The notes beneath the pieces are model-generated. The model did not search any database and was not told the origin of the DNA. It saw nothing but the letters and a program-made list of their open reading frames with translations. DNA of 64,000 nt from MSPOR6 sp964652195 (GTDB lineage: Bacteria > Poribacteria > WGA-4E > WGA-3G), in the NCBI GenBank assembly GCA_964652195.1, contig CAZZBB010000109.1, forward strand, positions 38,403 to 102,402. The letters are read 5' to 3'. This document shows positions 26,236-36,252 of this stretch, one piece after another. Numbering within the stretch: the stretch's first letter is position 1; the number at the start of each line of letters is the position of its first letter. The translations under genes and the position numbers were made by a program.

Positions 26236-27297
26236 ATGGAACCAGTCAAATTAGGCGTTATTGGATGTGGTGTCATCGGAAGTAGACATCTCAGCGTAGC
26301 AACACAATCAGACCATATTGAATTAGTCGCAGCAGCAGATCTCGTAGAATCATATAGAGAAAGTGCCACAGAACGATTCAATCCACCAAAAGTATATTCA
26401 AATGATATAGATCTATTGGATGATGAAAACGTCGAAGCCGTTGTTCTGGCGTTTCCAACACAATTCCGAACGGAAGTTGCACTACGCGCCTTTGAAAGAG
26501 GAAAACATGTCCTCATTGAAAAACCGATTGCTATGAACGTTGGAGAGGTAAATCAACTCATTGAAGCCCGTGGGGATTTAGTATCTGGCTGTTGTTCCTC
26601 ACGAAACCGATTCAACAAAGCTGCACGTCTTGCCACACAACTTATCACATCCGGTGGGTTAGGTGATCTCCGTACAGTTCACTGCCGCGCACTCAGAGGA
26701 TGTGGAAGAGAGCCGGATTCACCCAGACCTGCATGGCGATTAAAGAAAGCACTAAATGGAGGAGGCATCCTTGTAAATTGGGGTTGTTACGATATAGACT
26801 TCCTACTCGGAATTACAGGATGGAAATTAAAACCGAAAACAGTATTTGCACAGACATGGACGGTACCACCCGTTTTTGAATCACACATCGCAGAAGGTTC
26901 AGATGCAGAAACACACTATAATGGATTGGTACGATGTGAAGATGGTATAACAATCACACTTGAACGTAGTGAATTCATGGCAGCACAATCAAGTGCAAAT
27001 TGGGAAATCATTGGTTCGGAAGGAGCATTAAGGTTGAATATGGGGAATGGAGACCCTGAAAAGGTTGTACATACACAGTCAACGACCGCTGATGGTGTGA
27101 GTTCAGACCCACTTGAAAACTCAGATGATTTACCCGGTCCACATTATAGTGATCCTCTTGAAGATTTTGCAGCTGCAATCCGACAAGACCGTCAACCCAT
27201 AACTGGTTTAGAACAAGCACTTGTCGTCCAGCAAATAACCGATGGCATATATGCTTCCGCTGAATCAGGCACATCTGTGGAAATCGCTGACCTATAG
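26236..27297 (+). CDS. Gfo/Idh/MocA family oxidoreductase
   Basis: This 353-residue protein has the N-terminal Rossmann motif LGVIGCGVIGSRHL (residues 6-19) and the EKP motif in VLIEKPIAMNVGEV near residue 95. In the C-terminal domain, GGGILVNWGCYDIDFLLGIT aligns with the usual GGG...D.G.H.iD segment, but CYDID replaces the more common H-x-x-D form. It is 338 bases after the enolase-family gene on the same strand. The substrate is unknown. Confidence 0.9.
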   Translation: MEPVKLGVIGCGVIGSRHLSVATQSDHIELVAAADLVESYRESATERFNPPKVYSNDIDLLDDENVEAVVLAFPTQFRTEVALRAFERGKHVLIEKPIAMNVGEVNQLIEARGDLVSGCCSSRNRFNKAARLATQLITSGGLGDLRTVHCRALRGCGREPDSPRPAWRLKKALNGGGILVNWGCYDIDFLLGITGWKLKPKTVFAQTWTVPPVFESHIAEGSDAETHYNGLVRCEDGITITLERSEFMAAQSSANWEIIGSEGALRLNMGNGDPEKVVHTQSTTADGVSSDPLENSDDLPGPHYSDPLEDFAAAIRQDRQPITGLEQALVVQQITDGIYASAESGTSVEIADL

Positions 27298-27353
27298 ATA
27301 TCAATCTAAAGAACGGACATTCCGATCCCAATTCTTTCTTATCCATCATTACC

Positions 27354-27576
27354 ATGGTAGGTGCGGTTTCCTAACCGCACCACAAGCCCTTTGTACCACA
27401 AACTGTTATTTTGTGGCCTTACACTTCACTGTTTCCAAACCCTCTTCCCGCGTAATCCGTATAATCCGTGATTCAGACAATCCCGGATTCAGATCCGCTA
27501 TCTTAAACGGAGTAGACGCACGCAGTGTGCCGTTCACCAATTATCTTTTATACAATTAAGAAACCACACCTACCAT
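27354..27576. mobile_element. MITE-like element with ATGGTAGGTGnGGTTTC ends
   Basis: The left end ATGGTAGGTGCGGTTTCCT and the reverse complement of the right end (ATGGTAGGTGTGGTTTCTT) match at nearly all positions. The left end has an extra hairpin, GTGCGGTT-TCC-TAACCGCAC, also seen at about 56091-56116. Inside is GTAATCCGTATAATCCGTGA. At 223 bp it has no gene, so it is probably non-autonomous. Confidence 0.7.
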
Positions 27577-27592
27577 AGATGTAGGATAAACC

Positions 27593-29218
27593 TTACGGAT
27601 GCGGTTCACCTGCTTTTGGCTTCGCTTTTGGAGCATTAGATTCCTCACCAAAACGAATATGCACCGCTGCACCAGGGGCATGTTCCTTGCCATAAATTGC
27701 ATGCTTAATTCCCCAGAATAACAATGATGTCCCCACCATAATACCTATACCCCATATCGGCAAATACATCAACCAATCAGAGAATGAAAACTCACTTCCT
27801 GTCTGCTTAGAAATCAGATGTGGACCAATCGTAACCAACACAGTACATAAAATTGCATTAAAGGCTATTGTACCTTCCGTAATCATCCGTCCAGCACTAA
27901 AGTTAATTAATGCACGCTCAAAATTAAAGATGACTATCCACCACAAGAATATCAAATATAACAACTGACCCTTTCCTATCCAACTCTCAGGAATAAAGGG
28001 AAGGGGATTCTTAAGATGAAATGCCAAGATAGCTACCAAAGCAATACCAATACCGATATAGAACAGTTCAAACCAACCTATCCATCCACGGGTATGTCGA
28101 AACCAACCGACCACGGGGATTCTAAACATCTTATCAGTAATTGAATCTACAATATCCACCCAGGTCTGCGCAGCTTTTCTATAGTTCAAATATGTCAACG
28201 CGATTACAACACAAAACACAGAAAAAACCTCTACCCATCCTGGAAAAGTGGGTTCCAAATTTAATATCGGAGTTCTGTTAATCAAAAACCCAAAAGCAAT
28301 TGCAATTCCTATACCGAATAGAAATCCCTGCGTCTGTTCCATCACACTATGCCAATTCGTACTCCGACCTGTCCGAATACCAAGCATCTTAAGTAATTGT
28401 CCAAATGAAAATGCTACACCACCCGTAATGCCTGTTAAAATCGTAGCAAATGCCAAACCACCGAGATCATACTGCCAACAGAAAACCAATAATCCTGCCA
28501 ACATACCGACACAACCAGACCAATTATCCCCTCGTGGTGGTGTCATTCGGAGTTTAAATACATTCACCAATAACAAGAATCCTACAAACCACCCAACTCC
28601 CATATACAGGATAAGCGCGGTTGCAATATCAATTCCACCACGGAATAAAATCACAATTACAACTGAGACTATCGCAACTAAGGCTGCAACCCAATCGGTG
28701 TCAAACCAATACAATGGACTCTCGTGACGTTCCATTCGTTGCGTGGCAAGTATACGATCAATTAACACGGCTTGAACCGACCAACCAACAAACACAACAC
28801 ATACTGGCGTAAAGAAGAGTGTTAGGGCAGGAGTCGATTGGCTATTTTCAATACTTGCAAGAAATACTGGTAATGCAGTTCCTGCACCACCAAGGGCAGC
28901 CCATAGAAAACCAATAACAAATAAATTAGCAAACCCGTATAGGACTGTTTTGGATTGTGGTGAATGCGAATAACCCACAACCATCATATACGACATACTT
29001 CCACCAAATGACCAACCGATTGCTCCAAATAAAGCAAAAAAGTGGACATATCTATACCAATCTTCTCGACCAGATAAAAGGACAATCGCAATTGCTGTCA
29101 ATGCACCCGGAAGTGCAGCACCATATTCATGTCCAAAATTCCCTCTGATCCCCCAACCCACACACAGGGAAAATCCGCACAAAATCACAAATTCCCACGG
29201 AAGAGATACTATATCCAT
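27593..29218 (-). CDS. Large polytopic membrane protein, unknown function
   Basis: This 541-residue protein has about twelve to fourteen hydrophobic helices across its whole length and a short proline/lysine-rich tail. A conserved-looking segment lies at the start: CVGWGIRGNFGHEYGAALPG, then FGAIGWSFGGSMSYM and LWAALGGAGTALPVF. The glycine-rich helices with charged residues resemble a transporter or channel, but I cannot name a family. Similar proteins occur in Planctomycetes and Poribacteria as far as I recall. It faces the sprA-like gene divergently. Confidence 0.7.
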   Translation of the reverse strand: MDIVSLPWEFVILCGFSLCVGWGIRGNFGHEYGAALPGALTAIAIVLLSGREDWYRYVHFFALFGAIGWSFGGSMSYMMVVGYSHSPQSKTVLYGFANLFVIGFLWAALGGAGTALPVFLASIENSQSTPALTLFFTPVCVVFVGWSVQAVLIDRILATQRMERHESPLYWFDTDWVAALVAIVSVVIVILFRGGIDIATALILYMGVGWFVGFLLLVNVFKLRMTPPRGDNWSGCVGMLAGLLVFCWQYDLGGLAFATILTGITGGVAFSFGQLLKMLGIRTGRSTNWHSVMEQTQGFLFGIGIAIAFGFLINRTPILNLEPTFPGWVEVFSVFCVVIALTYLNYRKAAQTWVDIVDSITDKMFRIPVVGWFRHTRGWIGWFELFYIGIGIALVAILAFHLKNPLPFIPESWIGKGQLLYLIFLWWIVIFNFERALINFSAGRMITEGTIAFNAILCTVLVTIGPHLISKQTGSEFSFSDWLMYLPIWGIGIMVGTSLLFWGIKHAIYGKEHAPGAAVHIRFGEESNAPKAKPKAGEPHP

Positions 29219-29523
29219 ACAAAACCCCTCTATGAAGTGTTATAACTATTCACATCAACCTGCATACAGAATACCTTACTTGTTTCTATTATGATGGTTT
29301 TCAGGTTTGTTGTCAATAATAGTTACATCAAATGGGTGTGTAATCTTTTTGGCACTTTACTACAGTGCATCTCATAAATACGAATCGTTTGTACCAATTG
29401 ATATTTATAGACCTAATCATTAATTGTTGGATATCTTACATCATAGTCACCAAATGTAAACCTGAAACTTTCTTCCCCGTTATACTATAATCATATATCT
29501 GTCATTTATCGGAGCACATACTT
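29219..29523. other. Divergent intergenic region upstream of the sprA-like gene
   Basis: GGGTGTGTAATCTTTTTGGC through AATACGAATCGTTTGTAC (29333-29395) matches the left part of the element at 52612-52812 and is a partial copy. A likely promoter for the sprA-like gene is CTGAAA (29462-29467), 18 bases, TATAAT (29486-29491). GGAG near 29510 serves the TTG start. Confidence 0.5.
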
Positions 29524-32500
29524 TTGCAGCCAAAGCACACACTTTGTATTATACTATTCCTTCTCTTCGGTATTCTCATTACTGCCAATCCCGCCCTAAC
29601 CGCAAATAAAGAGGAAAATAAAGAATCCGCTCAACAGCAGACAACATCCTCCAAGTCTCCTGACACAGAAGAGAATCCATTTAATTCGCCATCCAAGAAA
29701 GATGAATGGAAACAAAAAGAATCTATTGCCGAAGCAACTGATGATGAAAAAACACAAGATGTTGATTCGGTTATTTCTCCACGCCAACAAACCTTACTGC
29801 CCTATTTTGACACATTAAAAAGATGGAAGTATTCGCCAAATTTTGGTGATTTATCCAAACTATACGACTGGAAACCTCGACGCGTAAAAGATACTAAAGG
29901 TATAGATCTACCGATGGATTCTAACCTGACAATTACAGGTTTTCAATCCGTAACTATTGAAGCAAATAAAACACACTATTTTGGCGAAGGTGATATAAAC
30001 AGGTATGGTGGATATGGGTATGGCAGTTATGGTGGTGGTGGCTACGGTTCCGGTCTTGATCTTGGATTATCATCTTCATACGGTTATGAGGACTTCGGAT
30101 ATGGAGGAGGAGGAGGATTCGGAGGTGGTTTTGATAGCTTTGGCTCAAGTTATGGTGGCGGATACAGCAGTTTTGGTAGAAGTGGCGTACCAAGAGCAAG
30201 CGGTATCAATATTAGACAACAACAGAAAATCGGATTGCATGGACGGGTCGGTGAACGGACACATATTGCTGTAGACTATAACGCCGGTGATGCTTATGGT
30301 GGAGGTTTCGGAGGTTACGGAGGCGGATACGGTGGTTACGGAGGCGGATATGGTCTTGGGGGTGAAAAAGAGCAGAAAATCAAGATCTGGTATGAGGGTA
30401 AACCAAATGAATTCATAAAGACAATTTCATTTGGGGATATCACACTTAGTCTACCGAACACACGGTTCCTAAATATCAACAGAAACCTGTTCGGTCTTGA
30501 AGGCGTATTTGGGTATAAGAATACACGCCTGACCGCATTTGGATCCAGAAGTAAAGGTGTACGTGAGGTACGAACCTTCCGAGGACAATCGCGCAGGGCA
30601 AGCTATGGATACGGACCACGCGGAATTCAGATCGCAGATGCAAATTACGTTAAGAATAGATACTATTTAGTCCATCAGGGAGAGGATGGTCTATTACATG
30701 AGGCATATCTACCAATAAAATCAGGCAGTGTCGAGATATATATTGATGATAACGTAGTTGGTAATAACCAAGGCGGAAAAAGAACAAGTCAAGGATACTT
30801 CAATCCGCAGTTCACAGGACAAGATTATAACATAGACTATGAAACGGGAGAAATCGAGTTCCTTACTTCAATAGCAGCAAGTTATACTATCGTTGTTGCA
30901 TACGAATACATCGGAGATGGTGGTGGAAGTGTTGGAAATCCAGGGAATGTTTTTGCAGATGAGAATGGCGACGGTTCTATTGATGAAGAAGGGGAAGAAA
31001 TCGGATATGTGATACTAAAAGAAAAAGGTTTTCGCGGAACAACTGCTGACAATGTGTATTATCTCGGAAATCGAAACATAAACCCTCGAGATTTTCAATT
31101 ATCCATCATACGACAAGGAGAAAGTGAGACATTTCAAACTGAAAATGGACTTGTCCCATATATTGAAGTTTTTGGATTAGATCAGAATAGGGATGGAATT
31201 GTTGATCCGCAGTTTATTGACTATGATAGAGGAATACTCCGATTTCCAAATTTACATCCATTTCAGATTAATGATCCAACCAATCCATTCTTCAAGTATC
31301 GTGATTCCCTTAACAACGAGGCAATTTACCTGGAATCACTAAGAAACACAGACCAAATCTACACTATAGTCGCTGATTATTCATATCAATCGGAGACCTA
31401 CCATCTTGGACCATATGTTATACCAAATAGTGAAACCGTTCGACGAAACGGTAGATTATTAACGCGCGACACTGATTACCAAATGCTATATGAATTTGGA
31501 TCTATCCGTTTCTTCACCGAATTGGATGAATTTGATGAAATCGTTGTAGAATTTGAGAAAACACCTTTCGGTGGTGGAACACAACAGGTTGTGGCAGGTT
31601 TGTGGTTAGATTATACACATAAACCTAAACCCAAATCACAAAAGGAGCAGAATCTTGAAGATCGGTTCGATCGCTTAGGTGGAATACAAAGTAGACAAAT
31701 AGGTTCAGATGATAACAATCTCACAGGTGATACTTTTTCAAACAATTTTCCGAATACTGGTTCACGAAGGAATACTGGATTTGGAAGATCAGGATTAGGA
31801 AGTGGTAGTTTCGGTAGTGGATTTCGTGGGGGTTTTGGAAGTGGGGGATATAGCAGCTTTGGCAGTTTCGGTGGTCGTTCACGAAGCGGTCCAAGTTATT
31901 ACGGTGGTTATGGTTCAGGAATGAACTATTTCAATCCTGTGTACCAAAAAGGTTTCAATATATCCACAGGATACATTATCACTACTGGACAGAAACCCGC
32001 TGAAATCCCTAATGTTAATGAAGTACCAAACAGACTACAAGCCTTTAATATCAACACAAGTTTCGGTAGAGAATTCAATTTAGCGTGGTTGGTTAATCCA
32101 CTCCCATTTGTACAAGTAAACCATTTTCCTTTATCCATAGATTTTAGTGGTGAATCTGCTTACTCCCATAATAATCCTAACAGCATCGGGGTTGCACTCA
32201 TTGACAGTATGGAAGGAGTAAAGCAAACGACCACGATTCCAACATTAAAATATAATTGGAAGCCCAGTAGTATACCTTTTATTCCTGAAACACCTTCATC
32301 TGGTGTAACAACACACGATTACAATGTTATCCCTACTCTTGAGAATAGAACGCTTTTTAAGGTTGTCCTAAAAGATAGAGAAGAAGCTGAAGCCGTTGGC
32401 AATTATATGCGAAACCGGGATGTCCCTGCTTCCTCTATACAACCACTCTCTCTATCAACTGAAGAACGATTGATTATGGAAATAGGGTATGAATTTACAG

Positions 32501-35500
32501 ATGTTGTTCAAGAATGGGGTGGATTTTCAAATGGTCTATCCAAATCTGGTGTTGATTATTCTGAACGAGGTTTTATCGAAATGTGGTTACGGGTGCAGGG
32601 AGACGATGATGTAACCCTATACCTAAATCTTGGTGCCGTAAGCGAGGATACCGATGAAGATGGACGTCTTGATAGTGAAGACTTACCCCAAGGGTTAGAA
32701 GATACTAACGGAGATAGTGTGATAGACGCCTTGGACCTCGATCTTGAGAATCTACCGGATGAATACCGATATCGTGGCAACGGAGGTTTGGATACGGGGG
32801 AAGATGTCGGTTGGACCTATGATAGTCCTTTTGAATCAGTTTCGTTTGGTGAAGATAATCAGATATTAGATAGTGAAGATCTAAACGGTGATGGAGTACT
32901 TGATAGTGTAGATGCGTATTTTCAACTCGTTATCCCTCTCAATGAAATACCCAACGAATGGATAAAAGGTGAAAATAAAAATGGATGGACTTTCCTGAGT
33001 ATCCCGTTAACCGAATTTGTTCCTGAAGGGTCTCGTATACCAAGCCTTGTTTTCGTTCAGCATTTCCGGCTTTGGCTCATGAAGAATCGACCAGGAAGTG
33101 TTAAGGGAACATTTCAATGGGCTTCCATTGAAATAGTTGGAAATAAATGGGAACAAGGCGTCGTTACCCAAACCAGTTCAGCATCTGAAGCCAGTCTTGC
33201 TGAACAACAGGTTATACAGGACACTGTGGAAAAATTCATTGTTGGGACAAAAGATAACTTTAGTTATGATGATTATCAGAGTGCATATTTAGAAATTGAA
33301 GATAATGAACTTTTCAAGAAACTCCATCCATTCACTGCAACATCTCTCGGATTTCAAACACAGTATCAACGAGAACAAACTCTTAGCTTGGAGTATTTCC
33401 TATTCCCCGGTTCATACGGGATTACATCAAAACAATTAAAAGGGTTCACACAAAGCGAAGGTCAAGACTTGAGTCAGCACGATACACTAAGACTTTGGTT
33501 ATATGGTGATAAAAGTCATACAACCTTTATTCTACAACTTGCCCCGAATGTACGTACTGGATACCGTAGTTCTTTCTATAGTTCTGATCCATTCCTGAAT
33601 CAATCCCAACAAGAGGATGATGTTAACATATTTGAAAACCTTACAGATTACTATGAGTATACTATCCCTATTGATTTTGATGGTTGGAAATTGATTGAAA
33701 TCAACTTAAAAGATGAAAAAGCAAATGAATATCCTGATAGAGTTCAAAATCAGGATTCGGAAATAGGTGTAACTCAAACGCAAACACCTATTCCTGTTGG
33801 ACCTGATGGACATCCGGATGGATTCATTGTAAGAGGAACAGGAACATCAACAAGTCGCTCACAACTCTCAATTAAAAATATCGGGGGTATATTGCTCGGT
33901 ATACATAACAAAACTGATAGAGAAATAAGTGGGGAGATTTGGGTAAATGAAATACACCTTGGTGACCCACTTGTTCGTGCAGGATGGGCACGTAGGGGAA
34001 ACCTGTCTGTCTCACTTGGAAGAATTCTAAACCTAAGAGGCGGTTATGCAAGCCAGGATAAAGACTTTGAGAGTGGGGCTGGGGAAATCGGTAGACAAAG
34101 ATTATCCTCACGCGGTTACAGCACAACCAATAACGATTACAACATTGATGCTGATGTTACAATCTTTAGATGGTTACCGATCCGATATTCTATCCGAGAA
34201 CAAGAATCCGAAACAGAAGCTCTCCGAGGTAGTTACAGTTCTTATCAAAGCGGGAAGAGTGAAACCCATAATAGGGATATGTCGGTCCAATTTAACAGAA
34301 ACCCGTTCCCAAATCTCGGTTTTGCCTATAACTTCCAAGACTTTTGGAATGAACGGCAAGGAACACAGATTAGTCATTTGTATACGGGTTCAGTTCGTTA
34401 TGACTTAGGTCAGAAACTTGGTTTCAATGTTCAGTACCGCCATGAGGATATCATCGCAAAACCAGAAGAAGCAACCGATACATCTGCTGCTTCTTCATCA
34501 TATTTTAGCTACGGATATGGTAGAAATCGTGATGAAAAGACAGATAGTGGTTCCATATCCTTAAACATAAATCCAATTAGTGCATTTAGTCTTAGTCCAA
34601 GCTACGACGTTAGACGAACACTTGAAAAACGTGATCCCAACCGAACCAGATCCTCATATTCCACGCTTGGTTTACCAGCTCAAACGAATACACCCGATAC
34701 AAACAGTGAAGAAGATGAACAAGAAATACCAGATTTTACTTTAGCCGAAAGGGAACATAGACTTTCCTTGACGCCTCGATTGAATCGTGATCTTTTGGGT
34801 TTACGACCGACGGTAACGAGTCGTGTCAGTTTCCGAGAAAATTGGTTCACAACACAAAAAGACGCATCACTCAATGGAAATGTAAGTGTCGGTTTAAATC
34901 TACGTATTCAGAAATGGTTTTCATGGTTATTACCAAAACCAAAGACTGAACACCAAACAGAAGGGGTACCAATAGCAAAGGGTGAAAAAGAAAGAGAGAC
35001 ATCGGAACAATCAACACAAACTACAACAACTGTTGAAGAGTTGCGGAAATCTGGAATTAATGAATCCCATATTCAAAAACAAATGGAAGAACAGGGAGAT
35101 TGGATTAGCAGAGATAAGGCTGCTATTTCTACAGGACAAGGAACTCCAGTTCCACAAGTCAAAGAAGGACTTTTCGGTAGAATCATCAATACATTCTCAA
35201 TCAGTACAAATGCAAACTTTTCTGCTTCAGAATCATTTAGACAACTTGAGAACGGACAGGATCTATTAGATATTTGGAATCTTGAGGATAATGCTGAAGA
35301 ACGCACAAATTCAAGTAAAAGCAACAGATACAATTTACGAACTTCAGTGGAACCATGGACATGGGTTTCAATCGGTACAAGCATAATTACAGCGGACAGT
35401 TTTCGAAAAAGTTATGCAAGCACATACTTGTCTGATGCTATTACATATGAAGGCAATTTACAACTTAAAGCACAGGAAACTTCCCGTTTTCAACTACGGT

Positions 35501-35997
35501 ATAGTTATACAATACGAAACAGTTCCAATTTAGTTACTGTCCTCAGTGATAGTAAAGCACACACGCCTTCACTCAGTTGGTCGCAAAAATGGTCACCAGA
35601 AACCACAACATCCTTAGGAATTCGTACAACCCTTCGTGACCAACTTCGTAGCGGAATTAATACGAACGCCTTTATCATAACTCCCAATTTTAGTATTGAC
35701 TATCAATATCGTACCGAAGGTGGAATTCGAATCCCATTCTTCGGACGTATACCCCTTAAACATGATCTTGATCTAACCAATACATTATCATTAGCAATTC
35801 GTCGTGAAAACTATGGGGCAAATAAACAAGAAAAATCTGAACGATATGAGACAACGTTACGCGCAGGATATAAACTAAGCAATCATCTAACTGCAAACCT
35901 TCATTTAGGTCTTAGTTACAACCACGATAGGGTTGAAGAGGGAAGAGATTTCCTATCTATCGCCAGTGCATTAACTGTCCGAGGTGAATTTCAGTAA
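29524..35997 (+). CDS. sprA: SprA/Sov-like giant outer-membrane protein (type IX secretion translocon homologue)
   Basis: This 2157-residue protein has a signal peptide (about 1-27) and an acidic/Gln-rich linker. SprA-type segments follow: IRQQQKIGLHGRVGERTHIA near 230 and WYEGKPNEFIKTISFGDITL near 295. The later SprA signature SGEIWVNEIHLGDP near 1470 is followed by RAGWARRGNLSVSLG, then beta-strand-rich barrel sequence to the C-terminal RGEFQ. Bacteroidota SprA forms a very large barrel that exports T9SS cargo; SprA outside that phylum is known but poorly studied. Gly/Tyr-rich blocks (about 160-225, 255-285, 750-805) interrupt the conserved segments, and DxDxDG calcium-type motifs occur near 478, 553, 1041, 1059 and 1118. 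The start is TTG. No other T9SS gene is nearby. Confidence 0.82.
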   Translation: MQPKHTLCIILFLLFGILITANPALTANKEENKESAQQQTTSSKSPDTEENPFNSPSKKDEWKQKESIAEATDDEKTQDVDSVISPRQQTLLPYFDTLKRWKYSPNFGDLSKLYDWKPRRVKDTKGIDLPMDSNLTITGFQSVTIEANKTHYFGEGDINRYGGYGYGSYGGGGYGSGLDLGLSSSYGYEDFGYGGGGGFGGGFDSFGSSYGGGYSSFGRSGVPRASGINIRQQQKIGLHGRVGERTHIAVDYNAGDAYGGGFGGYGGGYGGYGGGYGLGGEKEQKIKIWYEGKPNEFIKTISFGDITLSLPNTRFLNINRNLFGLEGVFGYKNTRLTAFGSRSKGVREVRTFRGQSRRASYGYGPRGIQIADANYVKNRYYLVHQGEDGLLHEAYLPIKSGSVEIYIDDNVVGNNQGGKRTSQGYFNPQFTGQDYNIDYETGEIEFLTSIAASYTIVVAYEYIGDGGGSVGNPGNVFADENGDGSIDEEGEEIGYVILKEKGFRGTTADNVYYLGNRNINPRDFQLSIIRQGESETFQTENGLVPYIEVFGLDQNRDGIVDPQFIDYDRGILRFPNLHPFQINDPTNPFFKYRDSLNNEAIYLESLRNTDQIYTIVADYSYQSETYHLGPYVIPNSETVRRNGRLLTRDTDYQMLYEFGSIRFFTELDEFDEIVVEFEKTPFGGGTQQVVAGLWLDYTHKPKPKSQKEQNLEDRFDRLGGIQSRQIGSDDNNLTGDTFSNNFPNTGSRRNTGFGRSGLGSGSFGSGFRGGFGSGGYSSFGSFGGRSRSGPSYYGGYGSGMNYFNPVYQKGFNISTGYIITTGQKPAEIPNVNEVPNRLQAFNINTSFGREFNLAWLVNPLPFVQVNHFPLSIDFSGESAYSHNNPNSIGVALIDSMEGVKQTTTIPTLKYNWKPSSIPFIPETPSSGVTTHDYNVIPTLENRTLFKVVLKDREEAEAVGNYMRNRDVPASSIQPLSLSTEERLIMEIGYEFTDVVQEWGGFSNGLSKSGVDYSERGFIEMWLRVQGDDDVTLYLNLGAVSEDTDEDGRLDSEDLPQGLEDTNGDSVIDALDLDLENLPDEYRYRGNGGLDTGEDVGWTYDSPFESVSFGEDNQILDSEDLNGDGVLDSVDAYFQLVIPLNEIPNEWIKGENKNGWTFLSIPLTEFVPEGSRIPSLVFVQHFRLWLMKNRPGSVKGTFQWASIEIVGNKWEQGVVTQTSSASEASLAEQQVIQDTVEKFIVGTKDNFSYDDYQSAYLEIEDNELFKKLHPFTATSLGFQTQYQREQTLSLEYFLFPGSYGITSKQLKGFTQSEGQDLSQHDTLRLWLYGDKSHTTFILQLAPNVRTGYRSSFYSSDPFLNQSQQEDDVNIFENLTDYYEYTIPIDFDGWKLIEINLKDEKANEYPDRVQNQDSEIGVTQTQTPIPVGPDGHPDGFIVRGTGTSTSRSQLSIKNIGGILLGIHNKTDREISGEIWVNEIHLGDPLVRAGWARRGNLSVSLGRILNLRGGYASQDKDFESGAGEIGRQRLSSRGYSTTNNDYNIDADVTIFRWLPIRYSIREQESETEALRGSYSSYQSGKSETHNRDMSVQFNRNPFPNLGFAYNFQDFWNERQGTQISHLYTGSVRYDLGQKLGFNVQYRHEDIIAKPEEATDTSAASSSYFSYGYGRNRDEKTDSGSISLNINPISAFSLSPSYDVRRTLEKRDPNRTRSSYSTLGLPAQTNTPDTNSEEDEQEIPDFTLAEREHRLSLTPRLNRDLLGLRPTVTSRVSFRENWFTTQKDASLNGNVSVGLNLRIQKWFSWLLPKPKTEHQTEGVPIAKGEKERETSEQSTQTTTTVEELRKSGINESHIQKQMEEQGDWISRDKAAISTGQGTPVPQVKEGLFGRIINTFSISTNANFSASESFRQLENGQDLLDIWNLEDNAEERTNSSKSNRYNLRTSVEPWTWVSIGTSIITADSFRKSYASTYLSDAITYEGNLQLKAQETSRFQLRYSYTIRNSSNLVTVLSDSKAHTPSLSWSQKWSPETTTSLGIRTTLRDQLRSGINTNAFIITPNFSIDYQYRTEGGIRIPFFGRIPLKHDLDLTNTLSLAIRRENYGANKQEKSERYETTLRAGYKLSNHLTANLHLGLSYNHDRVEEGRDFLSIASALTVRGEFQ

Positions 35998-36033
35998 ATG
36001 ACTTTCTTAGATTAACACTTTTTTCAGTCCAAT

Positions 36034-36240
36034 TTATCCACCCTGAACAGCACGGATAATCTCAACATCACAACCTTCTTCCAAAACAAAAGATTTCCAT
36101 TCTGATTTTGGAATCACCTTACGATCAATAGCCACAGCAATACCAGATTGCTTAGGGTCCAGTTCAATCCTGATGAGTAGATCATATACATTAATATCTT
36201 GGACAACACTTTTCTCTTCACCGTTTATATTTATCTTCAT
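36034..36240 (-). CDS. thiS: Sulfur carrier protein ThiS
   Basis: This 68-residue ubiquitin-like protein ends in AVQGG, the diglycine that is adenylated and thiocarboxylated to donate sulfur for the thiazole ring of thiamine. The body MKININGEEKSVVQDINVYD and IAVAIDRKVIPKSEW is typical of ThiS. A start at 36252 would add four residues; MKININ is preferred since GGGG lies about eight bases upstream. It follows thiO directly. The usual partners thiG and thiF are not next to it: the sprA-like gene comes from the other strand. Confidence 0.92.
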   Translation of the reverse strand: MKININGEEKSVVQDINVYDLLIRIELDPKQSGIAVAIDRKVIPKSEWKSFVLEEGCDVEIIRAVQGG

Positions 36241-36252
36241 GTTCAACCCCAT

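Noticed and set aside
30005..30274. Separate Gly/Val/Met-rich protein in another frame of the sprA-like gene
   Set aside because: It is a by-product of the repetitive GGT/GGA codons in the Gly/Tyr-rich block.
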